Made by a program: the position numbers and the translations under genes | Source: Aspidiotus rigidus | Taxonomy: Eukaryota > Arthropoda > Insecta > Hemiptera > Diaspididae | Reading direction: 5' to 3' | Length of the DNA: 64,000 nt | Assembly: GCA_035079385.1 (NCBI GenBank) | Contig: JAVHKY010000026.1 | Span: 3,374,501 to 3,438,500, forward strand | In this document: in pieces, positions 11,241 through 23,432 of the stretch | How the letters are laid out: the number at the start of each line of letters is the position of its first letter | Numbering within the stretch: the stretch's first letter is position 1 | Notes under the pieces: model-generated | What the model was told of the DNA's origin: nothing | Database searches by the model: none | The model's input: only the letters and a program-made list of their open reading frames with translations

Positions 11241-12991
11241 ACCATTATTTTAGCTGGCATTTTTTATGCACATCAGAATCATTTATGGGGATATTTTTGT
11301 ATTTGGGTCTTGACAGGCAGAAAGTAACCAGTTCCAGACCTGAACAGAATAAGAAGATGTAGATCTTTTGGTTTCCATATCTTTACGCAAAAGAAATCCA
11401 GAGATCTTAAGCTTTAGATCTTGATAGAAAAAAAGCTCCATTTCTACAGATGGATTTCTCTTATCGATTAATTTGAAGTAATCGGTCCAGTTTTTTTCTA
11501 GATGAAAGAATATTATTACCAAAGAGTACCTATTACGTAGTCATTTTAGACCCTATCATTCCGCGATGAATCAATATTTTTCCTGAACAGAACTCGAATT
11601 AATCGATATTATTTTTATAATGATCACCGTGTTTTACCGCCAATTGATTCATGTTTCGTGGAAGCGTTCATGTTTGTAAACAAGATGGATTTCAGCTTCC
11701 CAGGTTTGTCTACGCATATCTGTCATACTGCCTCTAAACTCATTGTCATTATTTTTGTGTACAGTTTATAACATACCTACGACTTCGGGAATTCTAATGT
11801 TGTTTCGATTTGCGTCACCAAACCGATGAAGCGCAATTTGTAAACGCGTTTATAAACAAAATATCGATGGTCGGAAGTGCCTTCGAGACACCTCCGAGAA
11901 TTTTTCTCTTAACGTATAAGACTCGACGCTGCATCGTTGTGACTTGTACCGGATAAAAATGCACACACCTTATCATTATTTCGACAAAAATGCGTTCATA
12001 ATGAAGGTCTACTAGTCATAGTATATGAAATTGAGTGGAAGGAACAGAGAGAGAGAGAGAAAGAAAGAAAGAGTATTGTAGTCAATTTGTGAGAAGCCGC
12101 AGAATAATAAAATAAATAAAAATTCGCGTCTAGATGATATTTATTATTATTTTAGTGACACGATAAATTATACCGAATAGTATTACGGTCACGCGCGTTT
12201 TGCAAGCCACTTATGCTCGCCCTGTATGTATATTTCTATACAATACCTACTACAACTTCTTCCTCACTCGTACTAGATAGTCAAAGTCGAAAGGAATTTG
12301 CCAGTCAGTATTTACTCGCGTGAAGGTTACTTCTGAAGTGCTTTCAGAGGTTTTCAAAATATACGGGAGTTGAAAACGTTGATCGTACATGGTGAGGCCT
12401 ATAAGGACCTTAACTCACAAAGCAATCAATGCACCTCATAAAACTGGATACGCAATTTTATTCTGCTCAGAAGGAATCGAATACTTCTGAACTTAGCTTT
12501 TGAGATTTTTGTTTCGCGGCCTCAAATTGACAAAATATCTTGTACGACGCAGTAAATCTCTGCGTTAATCGTGAATGACATTCGCGGATTATAAAGTTGT
12601 TTTTACGTTTGTGATTGATAGCATTTTCATGAATATAAATTTTATTGCATTCATTGTGGTCAATATTATGAAAGATACGCCTAGTGAATGGTAAAGAGGG
12701 CGTGTACCTGTAAAATACATAATTCGCAGTTTCAGAGACTTCCATATTGTTGTCAAATTTTTTGTTTAGGTATTAGGTATACTTCTCCAGTTGCGTTTCT
12801 TTCACTCGTCGTTCGTGATGAAGATCTGTGTCACTCTTTTGACTTTTAAATCAATAAAAAATTCGTATACCCCATGAGGTTACAATCCATAAAATGTTGA
12901 GAAATGTGTGAGATTGTAGTTGACATAAAATTATCGACTAAGAAGTAAAAGCGAATTTTAAGGAATGTACGCATAATTTGAACATTTACCT
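11241..12991. other. Unique-looking AT-rich sequence, no gene recognised
   Basis: No domain, splice-supported exon or transposon terminus was found. A GA/GAAA microsatellite lies around 12049-12073. A 92-codon minus-strand frame at 12467-12745 resembles nothing recognisable. Confidence 0.4.
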
Positions 12992-13042
12992 CATCTAGTG
13001 TAGGCAAATAAGGGAAAAGAAAACATTTTGCTTGAGCAAACG

Positions 13043-13469
13043 TGTTACGTCTCTAATTAGATCCTCTCTACCTAAACGGGCTTCGGCCCGTGGAACTCGT
13101 CTAAGAGACTCACGGCTTCTCAATTCATCAGTCTAGGGAGATTCCCGTACTAAGATCATCAATACTTGCCACTGCCAGGGCGGCGTTCTCTCCCTTTTTA
13201 GGTGCACTCGACCGTCCACTGGTTTCCTGAGTTACCGTCCTAAAAAGATCACGTACGGCTGTGCGTGATGCACGCACAGTCCCTCCTTTCCACCCCGTAC
13301 GTGGTACGTCAACTTGGTATAGCGTTTGAGGCAGTCGGCCTATCTTTTCGCGGGGGCGATGGCCCGTAGTTGTCTTCTCTGAAGAAGTACGATCGTTGCA
13401 TCACGTGCGTTCATTTATTTTATTCAAGTATTTTCGAGTATTCGTCTTCCCTATTTTTCGTACGTAACA
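13043..13469. mobile_element. Solo LTR (427 bp) nested in FB2
   Basis: It begins TGTTACGT, ends ACGTAACA (TG...CA), and is flanked by AACG on both sides (13039-13042 and 13470-13473). Related FB2 ends at 17.06 and 50.03 kb carry the uninterrupted site (GAGCAAACGTTTCTTTGCTG). This fits an LTR retrotransposon reduced to one LTR by recombination. The LTR is less AT-rich than its surroundings and contains a CGGGCTTCGGCCCG hairpin. Confidence 0.85.
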
Positions 13470-13552
13470 AACGTTTCTTTGCTGAAAATGGTTCAGGATG
13501 TGGTGCTGAACAACGTAATAAAAATCCCGCATTTTCCCCCTGGAGCTTCTTT

Positions 13553-15515
13553 TAACAGGGAACCTGTTTTATGGGGAGCTTTTTAAGAAATTTGCCGTGC
13601 GCCGTCCAACAAAAAATTTAGAAAAATTTCGACTTTCGAGCTATATATGATAGAAGAGGGACTTGGAAAAATTTTGACTCTCGAGCTATATGTGATGGGA
13701 GGGGGACTTGGAAAAATTTCGACTCTCACAAGAGAGGGACATAGAATAAGTTCGAGTCTCAATCTATAAACGAATATGATAGGAGGGGGACTTGAAAAAA
13801 TTTCGACTCTCAAGCTACATGTGATGGGATGAGGAGGACTTGGAAAAATATCGACTCTCGTGGGAGAGGGCCTTGGAATAATTTCGATTCTCAAGCTATA
13901 TATGATAGGAGAGGGACTTGGCAAAATTTCGACTCTCGAGCTATATTATGATAGGGGGGGGGGGGACTTGAAAGAATTTCGACTCTCGAGCTATATATGG
14001 TAGGAGGGGGACTTCAAAAAATTTTGACTCTCAAGCTACATGTGATGGGATGAAGAGGACTTGGAAAAATATCGACTCTCACAGGAGAGGGACTTGGCAA
14101 AATTTCGACTCTCGAGGTATATTATGATAGGGGGGGGGGGGACTTGAAAAAATTTTGACTCTTAAGCTACATGTGATGGGATAAGGAGGACTTGGAAAAA
14201 TATCGACTCTCATAGGAATTTCGATTCTCAAGCTATATATGATAGGACAGGGACTTGGCAAAATTTCGACTCTCGAGGTATATTATGATAGGAAGGGGAC
14301 TTGAATAAATTTCGACTCTCACATGAGAGGGACATAGAATAAGTTCGAGTCCCAATCTATAAACGAATATGATAGGAGGGGGGACTTGAAAAAATTTCGA
14401 CTCTCAAGCTACATGTGATGGGATGAGGAGGACTTGGAAAAATATCGACTCTCGTAGGAGACGGCATTGGAATAATTTCGATTCTCAAGCTATATATGAT
14501 AGGAGAGGGACTTGGCAAAATTTCGACTCTCGAGCTATATTATGATAGGGGGGGGGGGGACTTAGAAAAATTTCGACTCTCATAGGAATTTCGATTCTCA
14601 AGATATATATGATAGGAGAGGGACTTGGCAAAATTTCGACTCTCGAGCTATATATGATAGGAGGGGGACTTGGCAGAATTTTGACTCTCGAGCTATATAA
14701 TAATTATGGTAGGAGGGGGACTTGAAAAAATTTTGACTCTTAAGCTAGAAAAATTTCGACTCTCGAGCTATATATGATAGGAGGGGGACTTGGCAGAATT
14801 TTGACTCTCGAGCTATATAATAATTATGGTAGGAGGGGGACTTGAAAAAATTTTGACTCTTAAGCTACATGTGATGGGATAAGGAGGACTTGGAAAAATA
14901 TCGACTCTCACAGGAGAGGGACTTGGCAAAATTTCGACTCTCGAGGTATATTATGATAGGGGGGGGGGGGACTTGGACAAATTTCGACTCTCGAGTTATA
15001 TATGGTAGGAGGGGGACTTCAAAAAATTTTGACTCTCAAGCTACATGTGATGGGATAAGGAGGACTTGGAAAAATATCGACTCTCATAGGAATTTCGATT
15101 CTCAAGCTATATATGATAGGACAGGGACTTGGCAAAATTTCGACTCTCGAGGTATATTATGATAGGAAGGGGACTTGAATAAATTTCGACTCTCGAGCTG
15201 TATGTGATGGGAGGGGAACTTGAGCAAATTTCTACTCTCAAGCTACATGTGATGGGATGAGGAGGACTTAGAAAAATATTGACTCTCATAGGAGAGGGAC
15301 TTGGAAAAATTTCGACTATCGAGCTATCATATATAGCTCGAGATTCGAGAAAATGACTCTCAAATCATATTATACTAGGCTTATAGTAGGTCCAGGCCTT
15401 CTTTATACTAGCTTTATCTAGGTCTAGGCTTCTTTGAATTTTCAATACCAATTCCAATGTGACTCATAAAACAGGTTCCCTGCGTTCCTCGTTCAACTTC
15501 GTTAAGGAAGCCGTC
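13553..15515 (+). mobile_element. Family B Helentron-associated-like element, near-complete copy
   Basis: The 5' end is TAACAGGGAACCTGTTTTAT followed by a TTTGCCGTGCGCCGTCCAAC block. The middle is ~1.7 kb of ~45-bp minisatellite. The 3' part has the TATACTAGCTTTATCTAGGT tail, ATAAAACAGGTTCCCTG and the stem-loop (TTCAACTTCGTTAA), ending GGAAGCCGTC. It lies in a T-run of the FB2 left arm; the mirrored right arm (about 16985-17010) shows the uninterrupted run. Insertion within T-runs is a Helentron trait. No protein is encoded. Confidence 0.8.
13610..15340. repeat. Variable ~45-bp minisatellite array inside a family B copy
   Basis: The core unit is TTTCGACTCTCGAGCTATAT followed by ATGATAGGAGGGGGACTTGG. 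Variants carry AGCTACATGTGATGGGATGA or CTATAAACGAATATGATAGG. A composite block starting near 13721 recurs near 14314 (offset ~593 bp), and ~115 bp around 14645-14755 is repeated immediately at 14759-14868. Reading frames across the array reflect a unit length divisible by three. Confidence 0.9.
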
Positions 15516-16189
15516 TTTTTTTTATGGAGGTTCGAACCGCCCAAAAATTAGTTTTTCGCCTATATCGCGCGAAATTGAAATTTTATTAAAAAATGTTTCA
15601 AACAAAATTTGTTCCTCGTTAAATTTCATATCAAATAATGTGTTCAGCTTTCAGCCTATACCAATTAGCGCTTTTACAAAGGTCGTTCAAAGGATGACCA
15701 AAATCAGTTTTTCCATATAGTATCTCACAAAATTGAAATTTTATTAAAAAATGTTTCAAACAAAAATTGTTCCTTTTAAAATTTGCTATAAAATGAGTTA
15801 TTCAGCTTTTAGGAGGTTCTTTTTTATAGGGGTTTAAACCCCCAAGATTTAGTCTTTTGCTTATATCTTGTCTCATTGAAACTTTATTAAAAAATGTTTC
15901 AAACAAAAATTGTCTCTCGTTAAATTTCCTACCAAATAACATATTCAATGTTCAGCCTAGGTCAATTAGTGCCCCGGCAAAGCCTGCAAAGGCCGTTCAA
16001 AAGAGGACCAAAATCAGTGCGGCGCTGGGATTTTGTTTATTGTTATAGACTCCAATATCCCATCGATTCGCTTCCATCCCCATTCTAATGGATCTTTTCC
16101 ATGACCAAGCCACAATTGTACTTGGTGGTACACTCGGTATAAATGAAACCGTGCAGCGTCTTCAGTGGGAGGTCGAGAGGCCAAGTATA

Positions 16190-16330
16190 CTTTCCGGAGG
16201 ACTTTTTTCGTGAAAGCTTGAAACCAACATTTGTCCAGTGGCTTGTTGTCTCTTGTACTACCATAGATCAGAGAGTATTGCAGCTGCCGTAGAGTCTTTG
16301 ATACAACGCGACTTCTAATTGCTTTTATTG
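16190..16330. repeat. Dispersed repeat, inverted copy of 47275-47400
   Basis: It shares CCAAGTATACTTTCCGGAGG with the reverse complement of the segment at 47.3 kb, as well as TTGTTGTCTCTTGTACTACC and GCAGCTGCCGTAGAGTCTTT. It lies in the central part of FB2. No coding potential was recognised. Confidence 0.7.
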
Positions 16331-17121
16331 CAATACCTAGGTACCATGTGAGTCATGAATATGAGAAAAGTGTTCATTTGATTTCCATCTTTTCAATATT
16401 TCTATCTCTGGTAAAACAATAGTCCTTACAATGTGTAATAATGCAAGACTTCCATAAATCAGCAACAAAACTATCTGAACATAAGAAAAATATAACACAT
16501 TCTTATATTATTTGCAACATTTAAAGCTCTTTCTCGCATATTATTTGCTCTATCCTGAAAGCTGAATAGCTCATTTGATAGGAAATTCAACGAGGAAAAA
16601 CTTTTATTCGAAACATTTTTTAATCAAATTTCAATTAGACAAGATATAAGTAAAAGGATAAATCTTGGGGGTTTAAACTCCCATAAAAAAAGAACCTCCT
16701 GAAGGCTGAATAACTCAAATCAAAGCAAATTTAAAGAAGAACAACTTTTGTTTGAAACATTTCTTAATAAAATGTCAATTTTGTGAGATACCATAATATG
16801 GAAAAACTGATTTTGGTCCTCCTTTGAACGGCCTTTGTAAAGGCGCCAATTGGTATAGGTTGAAAGTTGAATACGTTACTTGGTATGAAATTTAACGAGG
16901 AACAACTTTTGCTTGAAACATTTTTTAACAAAATTTCAATTTCGCGCGATATAGGCGAAAAACCAATTTTTGGGGGGTTTGAACCTCCATTAAAAAAAAA
17001 AAAACTGCAGGGGGAAAACGCGGGATTTTCAGTATTGTTATTCAGTACCACATCCTGAACCAGTTTCAGCAAAGAAACGTTTGCTCCAGCAAAATGTTTT
17101 TTCTTCCCCAATATTGCTCTA

Positions 17122-19940
17122 ATTTACCTAAACTAATGATACACATAATATTTTTACTGACGGTTCTAAAGGAAGTGGGTATGGCCTCTTTGATCCCCTC
17201 AACTAAGCTTCATTGCTAACTGTATTATAACCCATGCGCACTAGCTCTTCTACGGGGGCATGAAAAGTTTTTTGACGCAATCCGATAATTTATATTCTTC
17301 AGGACTCATCTCTGTTCTTAACTCATTTTCGAAAAAAGGTCCCTTACGTAAAGTGTGCAGGAAGCCATCGACATGATCTCTCTCGTTTGTTCTTAAGACA
17401 GGAAGAAAAAGTCAGGATACGGATAAAGAAAGAAGAGAAAGCAGAGAGAGTGCGACATATCATTTAGTTTGGCGAGCTAGAAAAGAAGTCGCGAACGAAC
17501 TAATATTGTAAGAGAAATAGTTGAAAATGAAAAATGTGGAGATCTCAAAGAGTGTACCTACTCGTAGTGTGCTTCGTACAAAGACAAGGGGACGTAGCGT
17601 GTCAAAAGGAAGGACGGAATCGTGTGAAATTGTGTGCAACAGGTTAAATAATTTCGGTACAGGGTGCTTTCTAAAGAATAATACGCATATATACTTATAG
17701 TTATACGATAAGGGCTAAGGTTTCTACCAACGTTTACAAAGATTATGTTGAAAAACGAGACCCGGGATTATTTTTAACAAAGAAAAAGAGAAGTAGCACG
17801 GGTACGAATCGCTCGGGAGGGTTTGCCGATTTGTACTGTACGAGTAATATACTGTGTCAACTGAAGTGGATTATTTTCAGAGGTCGATTTAAGAAAAAAC
17901 TGCACAGTACAGGATTTCATCTCTTGAAATCTTCGTGGAGGTATGTCGCCCAGTATGAGACAAGGTTTCAAACGTAAGGTTTAAACATACGTCTAAAGTG
18001 AAGAATGTAGAAATATTAGAAATTGAGGGCTTGCTGGTCCCGTGGCGGTGAGTCGGAAGGGATACGCCTCCTCCTAATGCTCTAAGCACCTGGTTCCTTG
18101 TGTTCCTCCTATCTCTCCCTCAGCAGCTGGTAGTGCGCTTACATTTATAAGAAATACACCGCCTTATACAGAAGAATTGCTCTATTTTCATTCAGTCGAT
18201 AGCTACGCCATTTCATGCGTCTTATCCTCATACACAACTTTTCAATTGGTGCTGTTGGTATATCATTAAAAATGTTGAAATACTAGGGTGACTAGGTAAT
18301 ACCGCAAACCTTGAAATTATAATTAAAACGTCCCTTTGTAAATCTACTATTCCTGGTGCTTGGGAAGAGTTTCTTCTTACTCCGGTAACAAAAGTTGCGG
18401 CTCTGTGCTCTACGATACAGGCTAACTTTTTTGCTGTATATGTCATAAGGTACATGTACGAGGCTAGTAAAGTGTACTACGCTGGGAATATGCATTAAAC
18501 TAGGCTAACATTGAGATGAGTGCGTGAAAACTGAAAATAATCTCAATCTCAAAGCTTTGTGGATAGAATTTTTTTCCAATAGCCTACCAGGGATTTTTGT
18601 GACAATTTTCCAAGAGTAACCCAATCTTAAAAACATAAAATGCTAAAATATACTTTTTTAAATAGCAATTAGAAGAGAATTGCAGGTTACAGCTAGTCTG
18701 GAAAACAAATTGATACGAAGGAAAATCGTAAAACCAGAGATTTTCAGAATTTAATTATGTATTTTACGAATGAAATTTGATACTGTCCTATCAACGACAT
18801 GTGCTATAAATCAAATGTTTCGTATTATCCTTCAGATTCTCAATCTTGAGTGAAGTTACGCGTTAAACAAGGCTACGATTTCGTGAAATTAAATGATTTT
18901 CTTGTCAATTACAAGTTAATTAATACTTAGTCGGAAATCAACATCGCTTTCTGCATTTCCGACATAAATGTTCGTTCTTTTTTTGTTTGTTTTTTTTTTT
19001 CGCTAATGAGTGAACCGACATTTTCGGTAACGTTCCAAACACGTATTCGTACGCGTATATTTTGATTTATTTACGACGTCAGTCGGTCAAGATTATGGAT
19101 GTAAAACAATATTACAACCCTGAATGAATATGGTTGTTTGTATTGACACACAAAAAACGTATATGAACGGTATTCATCATGAGAAGAATAATATCGAATG
19201 GAAAATTATTTACGACAACAGCAAGAATCGATCAGCTTATAAAAATTGTATTGTCATAAGAATACAAATTTTTGAAAATGGTTCATATTACTACCTGCTA
19301 CTGACTCACGACAATTTTAATGCGTGTGAAGTGTTAGTTTATGATATTAGTAGTCAATTGTTGACATGATTACGTTATATTTGTAACTTTTTATAGAATT
19401 TTGTTGTTTTATTGCCAAAATTTAAGGCTAATGAATGCAAAGCGATAAATGACTAAGAATCTTTCCAAATATTATGTTTGGATCAACAGTCGTTTTTAAA
19501 GCGGGGTGTAGAAAATTTCCACTCTAGAAAAACACGAACCGGTCATTATTTCTTTTTGAAACCTGGTTTTCAGTTTAGAAGCGCTGTGTAAATTTGACAT
19601 CATTTGAAGTATCGATTGTAGGTACCGAATCATGAGCGTAATTAAGTAAGCTTGCCAGTTTCATCACGAAAGAAAGTACAGGTTGAAATTTGGCATAGAT
19701 ACCTTATATGTGTAAACGACATTTATATTGCAAAGTTTTTGGAAGAAAATTATTCCATTATGATCTTTTATTCATGTATTTGTATCTAAGTACCGGTAAA
19801 TACGTATGTTCAGATTTCCTGGAATTTTCATATCAGAAATCTTGTTCATAATTAAGAAAGGTAATTTGATACCTAGTTTGATGCAGTAACGCTACACTCG
19901 TCGTTTCACTGAAGAAAATTTTCTGCTTGATAAGAAAAAT
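17122..19940. other. Unique-looking sequence, no gene recognised
   Basis: No conserved domain or splice-supported exon pair was found. Short open frames (e.g. plus 19124-19369, minus 18228-18495) lack any recognisable motif. There is a GA-rich stretch around 17420-17450. Confidence 0.35.
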
Positions 19941-20905
19941 TCAGATGCCATTGCAAATTTTGCTTTGCAGTGGGGAGCGGGGAACCCGCAAGTTTCGTGC
20001 CCCGCGGCAAAAGAGGTACCTAAAATTAGAAATCGGACGCGAATACTCTTGCGTTTGCATGCGCCGAACTTTTTTTGAAAATCGAAATTTTTCCATGTAC
20101 CCCTTCTACGTATCATATATAGCTCGAAGATCTTAATTTCTTCAAGTCTCTCTCCCCTATCATAATAGCTTGGAATTAAAAATTTTCTCAAGTTCCCCTC
20201 CTACAATATTATATTGAGGGGCGCTATTCCAAAACAGCTTAAGTCAGTCCAACTGAGACAAATGATAAGCTGTTGACTTGAGCTGTTTTGGTTAAACCAT
20301 GTTCATTTTTACGAGATAAAATGTTGCCTAGAACGCAGCGTACATAGAAGTAACGTCCTTCGTACCAAGGAACACGATATAGTACCGCAATTAGAGTACA
20401 TAATTTCGTTACAATCAGCTCGGAAGTCGAAATTTTGTCAGGGAACCTGTTCTTTGAGGAATTATTTCGAAAAATTTGCTGTGCGCCGTGTGATTTCCAA
20501 CCAAAACAAAAATGGTCCAAGTCCAACATTATTTGCAAAAATGGTTCAAGCCCTCCTCCTATCATATATACCTCGGATTGGACTTGGGGAAATGTCGACT
20601 CTTGAGCCATAATATATGATAGGAGGAAGACTTGAGAAAATGTTGACCTTCGAGCTATAGGTCAAAATTTTCCCAAGTCCCCTACCTGTCATACATAACT
20701 TGCACTGGGAAATGTAAATTTTTACAAGCCTCCTTCTGTCATTTATAGCTCGAAGATCGAAATTTCTCCAAATCCCTCTCCTATCATGATTGCATAGTTG
20801 GGAAGTCGAAATGTTTCCTAGTCCTGTAACCTTAGGTTGATAACGTCATCATCCTCGGACGCGGAAATCCCCTTCAACTAAAGAGATAGCGGGTTCCCCG
20901 CTAAA
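19941..20905 (-). mobile_element. Family A Helentron-associated-like element, copy 2 (chimeric)
   Basis: The minus-strand 3' end is a stem-loop (CCACTGCAAA / TTTGCAATGG, one wobble pair) followed by ATCTGA, a CTRR terminus. The inner repeat is GCGGGTTCCCCGCT. The 5' end near 20905 carries AGCGGGGAACCCGCTATC. A family B-type 5' block (CAGGGAACCTGTTCTTTGAG, then TGTGCGCCGTG) lies inside at about 20440-20500, so this copy is a mosaic of the two families or carries a truncated B insertion. Confidence 0.7.
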
Positions 20906-21557
20906 AGAAAAGAAGAATTACGTACGTTGAGGGACGTGAGACGTGTTGAAGAAAGCAAATTTTCATTCATAAGGAAGAAAATCATGTGTCATCGCATCTT
21001 TGGCTATGTCAGCGGAAATACGTTACGTTTTAATTCGGAAGTTGGAGTGGTTCGGAGTCTTCAATTCACATTTTATAGCTTCTAGGTCATCCATCTTCCT
21101 CTCTGCTCTTTACTTAAAATTCATTATAACGTCCCGTTTCCAAAGGCGTCTCGTTCTGATGATCTACCCTCCTTCAGATCAGCCTTGTTCCTTGATCTTA
21201 AAACCAAATTTTTTGCAGTTTCTCAATAACCTCATAATAATATGTATTCCGTTTCCTGTAGGCAAAAACATTCTCAAGCCCCAGTCATATCTTAAGCACA
21301 CCCCCTCTCTATCCTTTCGAGTCCCTAATTCGAAAGGTCACTTTTCTAGTTCTCTTTCAATCCTCCTAACAGATGAACCAGAAACTAAGAAAGATCCTCA
21401 TCATCAGAAATCATCCTCGTCTGCTCAACTGTCAAAATTTATCTCGACAGCCTTACCATCAACAAACAAGGAAATGAACTTATTGCCAAACCTTAATTGT
21501 TATAAAATTGAGAAGTTGCTTTTGAATCCACGGGTATGACATTGGAAATGGAAAAAA

Positions 21558-21604
21558 CGACTGCTTCCTTAATGACGTTAAATGAGGAACGCAGGCAACT
21601 GGAT
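21558..21604 (-). mobile_element. Family B 3' terminus, minus orientation
   Basis: On the minus strand: TGCGTTCCTCATTTAAC, GTCATTAAGGAAGC and AGTCGTTTTTT, the family B 3' stem-loop. The subterminal repeat next to it is decayed. Confidence 0.55.
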
Positions 21605-21953
21605 CTATGGGTTGAAAAATAATACATTATACACGTATGACTCGCCTTAGTATAACTCCTTCAAGTAACTAGACATTCAATTCTTTGTACACCAATTGGC
21701 TTAGCCACCTTCAACGAGCCAGATATGCAATGATTCAAAGACCGTAAGTCCTATTTTTATCGTGTCCATTGTATTACGGGTCGCGAGTTTTCTCAAGTGC
21801 CCCGCCTATCATACAAAGCAAGAAGATGGAAATTTTTCCAAGTCCTCCTCCTATAATATACAGCTTAAGGACGGAGCCTATGACGTCACAGGTCAGCCTT
21901 GTAACGTCATAATCTGATGACGTCATAGATCAGTTTTTCCCTCCCATTATGTA

Positions 21954-23432
21954 TGTAAGAATATGCTGCTGCATATTCTTGCACGCTGGCACTCGCAGAC
22001 AAAATAGATAGTCGTAGTTGTTATAAGAGATTAGAATAGAGATAGCCAGGCCCGTAACGCAAGGCCTTTGGCAGGTAGGGCAATTGAAGGGCAAAATTAT
22101 GAGTCAATTTTTTTCAAATAGCGACGTATATCAGTTTAACGCAAGACTTTTATTGATTATTATTAATAAGAAAAATAAGTACAAAGGCAAATTCAGTATA
22201 ACTGGAGTCTGCGGGTTTTGCTATTATTAAACGCGCGTAAAAAGTCATTGCTTGTAATTGATTCCGTTTTCTTCTTCTCGAATGGTAGAATTGACAGGCT
22301 TGACTCACGACCGAACAGCATTGATTGCCTGTGAGCAGCTCAATAATATTTTTATACCTTTGGTGTCATTAGAACATGAATCAAATTCTTCTTTTTTCTC
22401 CGTTGATTTCACAGTTGATTGACGTGCACCTGCATCCTCTTTTCTTTCATCATCGCTAATTTTACATTTTTACAACCATTGCTCCATTTTGATGTAGGTG
22501 AAACTATAGTCTGTCCGCAAATAGAATGGGTCACGTAAGCAAACCCGCGACCCGACTATAGATGGTGAATAAAATAAATTTTTGTTCCTTTGTTGCCTCC
22601 GGCCATGTTCTCCGACGCAAAGACACAACTACACAATACTGATAAGAATTTCAAGCCGAAAATTGCAGCGTAATGGATGCGGCTGGCACCCAGCTGCGCT
22701 GCGTGCTGCTTGCTGTATGTTTGATGAATAATGTTTGTGCTTGCCAGGACTTGTGTTTCTGTTTTATGTTTACTATCATTTTCTTTTCCAAATCAAAAAT
22801 ATTATTGTAACTTGCTAATGACAAAATTTTATAGGTAGGGCAAAATTTTTGGTTTGTTAGGGCAATGCCCTGTTTGCCCGCACGGGCGTTACGGGCCTGG
22901 AGATAGCGAGTGTCAGTTAATTCACGTTTTGTACGTGTAGTTGAGATATCGTTCAATAGAGACTCGGTAGCAGGAAAGACGAAGGTCTTCGGATCAATAG
23001 AGACCTGTTGCCGAGAAAGACGAAGTTCGATTCTTACAAATTAACTGACCAACACGCCGATTCAGAGTTGGGTGTTCGAGTAAAACGGAATGCCGGGCAA
23101 ACGGAATGCCGGAAAGAAAGATAATCCAGAAAACCGGTAAACGATCACCCAGGTAAACGATCACCTCGACATTCTTCTCTGGTGGTGGACCCTCCTAAGA
23201 GGGGGAGATGTAAGAATATGCTGCTGCATATTCTTGCACGCTGGCACTCGCAGACAAAATAGATAGTCGTAGTTGTTATAAGAGATTAGAATAGAGATAG
23301 CGAGTGTCAGTTAATTCACGTTTTGTACGTGTAGTTGAGATATCGTTCAATAGAGACTCGGTAGCAGGAAAGACGAAGGTCTTCGGATCAATAGAGACCT
23401 GTTGCCGAGAAAGACGAAGTTCGATTCTTACA
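21954..23432. mobile_element. Miniature LTR retrotransposon (TRIM-like) with a 4-bp target duplication
   Basis: Two LTRs start TGTAAGAATATGCTGC and end TTCGATTCTTACA. The 3' LTR is 23209-23432 (224 bp). The 5' LTR is 21954-22046 plus 22908-23038 (93 + 131 = 224 bp) once the nested element is removed. The internal region is only 170 bp (23039-23208), encodes nothing, and ends in a polypurine tract (AAGAGGGGGAGA) against the 3' LTR. TGTA flanks both ends (21950-21953 and 23433-23436). Each LTR opens with the palindrome AAGAATATGC / GCATATTCTT. The unsplit length would be 618 bp, so it depended on an autonomous LTR element. The tract-LTR junction resembles Copia-type elements, but that is tentative. 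Confidence 0.9.
22047..22899. mobile_element. hAT-like non-autonomous element (853 bp) inside the 5' LTR
   Basis: The termini are CAGGCCCGTAACGC and GCGTTACGGGCCTG, flanked by the 8-bp duplication GAGATAGC (22039-22046 and 22900-22907). The undisturbed 3' LTR has this site once. Terminal CAGG and an 8-bp duplication are typical of the hAT superfamily. No transposase domain was recognised inside. Confidence 0.88.

Larger units (their letters stand above)
12992..17121. mobile_element. Long-inverted-repeat element FB2, with a solo LTR and a family B copy nested inside
   Basis: The left end (TAGTGTAGGCAAATAAGGG, then CATTTTGCTTGAGCAAACG) and the right end (AGCAAAGAAACGTTTGCTCC, then a decayed terminus) are inverted copies. 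Both arms contain tandem ~260-bp units with CATTTTTTAATAAAATTTCA and a GGGG(T/C)TTGAACC-type block. ATTTACCT occurs just outside both ends (12984-12991 and 17122-17129), a possible 8-bp target duplication offset by four bases on the left. The left arm is interrupted at 13043-13469 and 13553-15515. A right-arm fragment of another copy is at 49711-50077. Confidence 0.65.

Noticed and set aside
13583..15289. Several Pro/Ser-Arg-rich frames on both strands
   Set aside because: Minisatellite array of a family B copy; repeat-driven, not coding.
15525..15545. GGTTCGAACC motif as a possible tRNA gene
   Set aside because: No acceptor stem, A box or cloverleaf around it; it belongs to the FB2 repeat unit.
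21000..21539. 179-codon plus-strand frame
   Set aside because: The longest simple frame in the window, but no domain, no signal peptide and a low-complexity Ser-rich composition. It sits among transposon debris next to a family B 3' end. Not supported as a gene.
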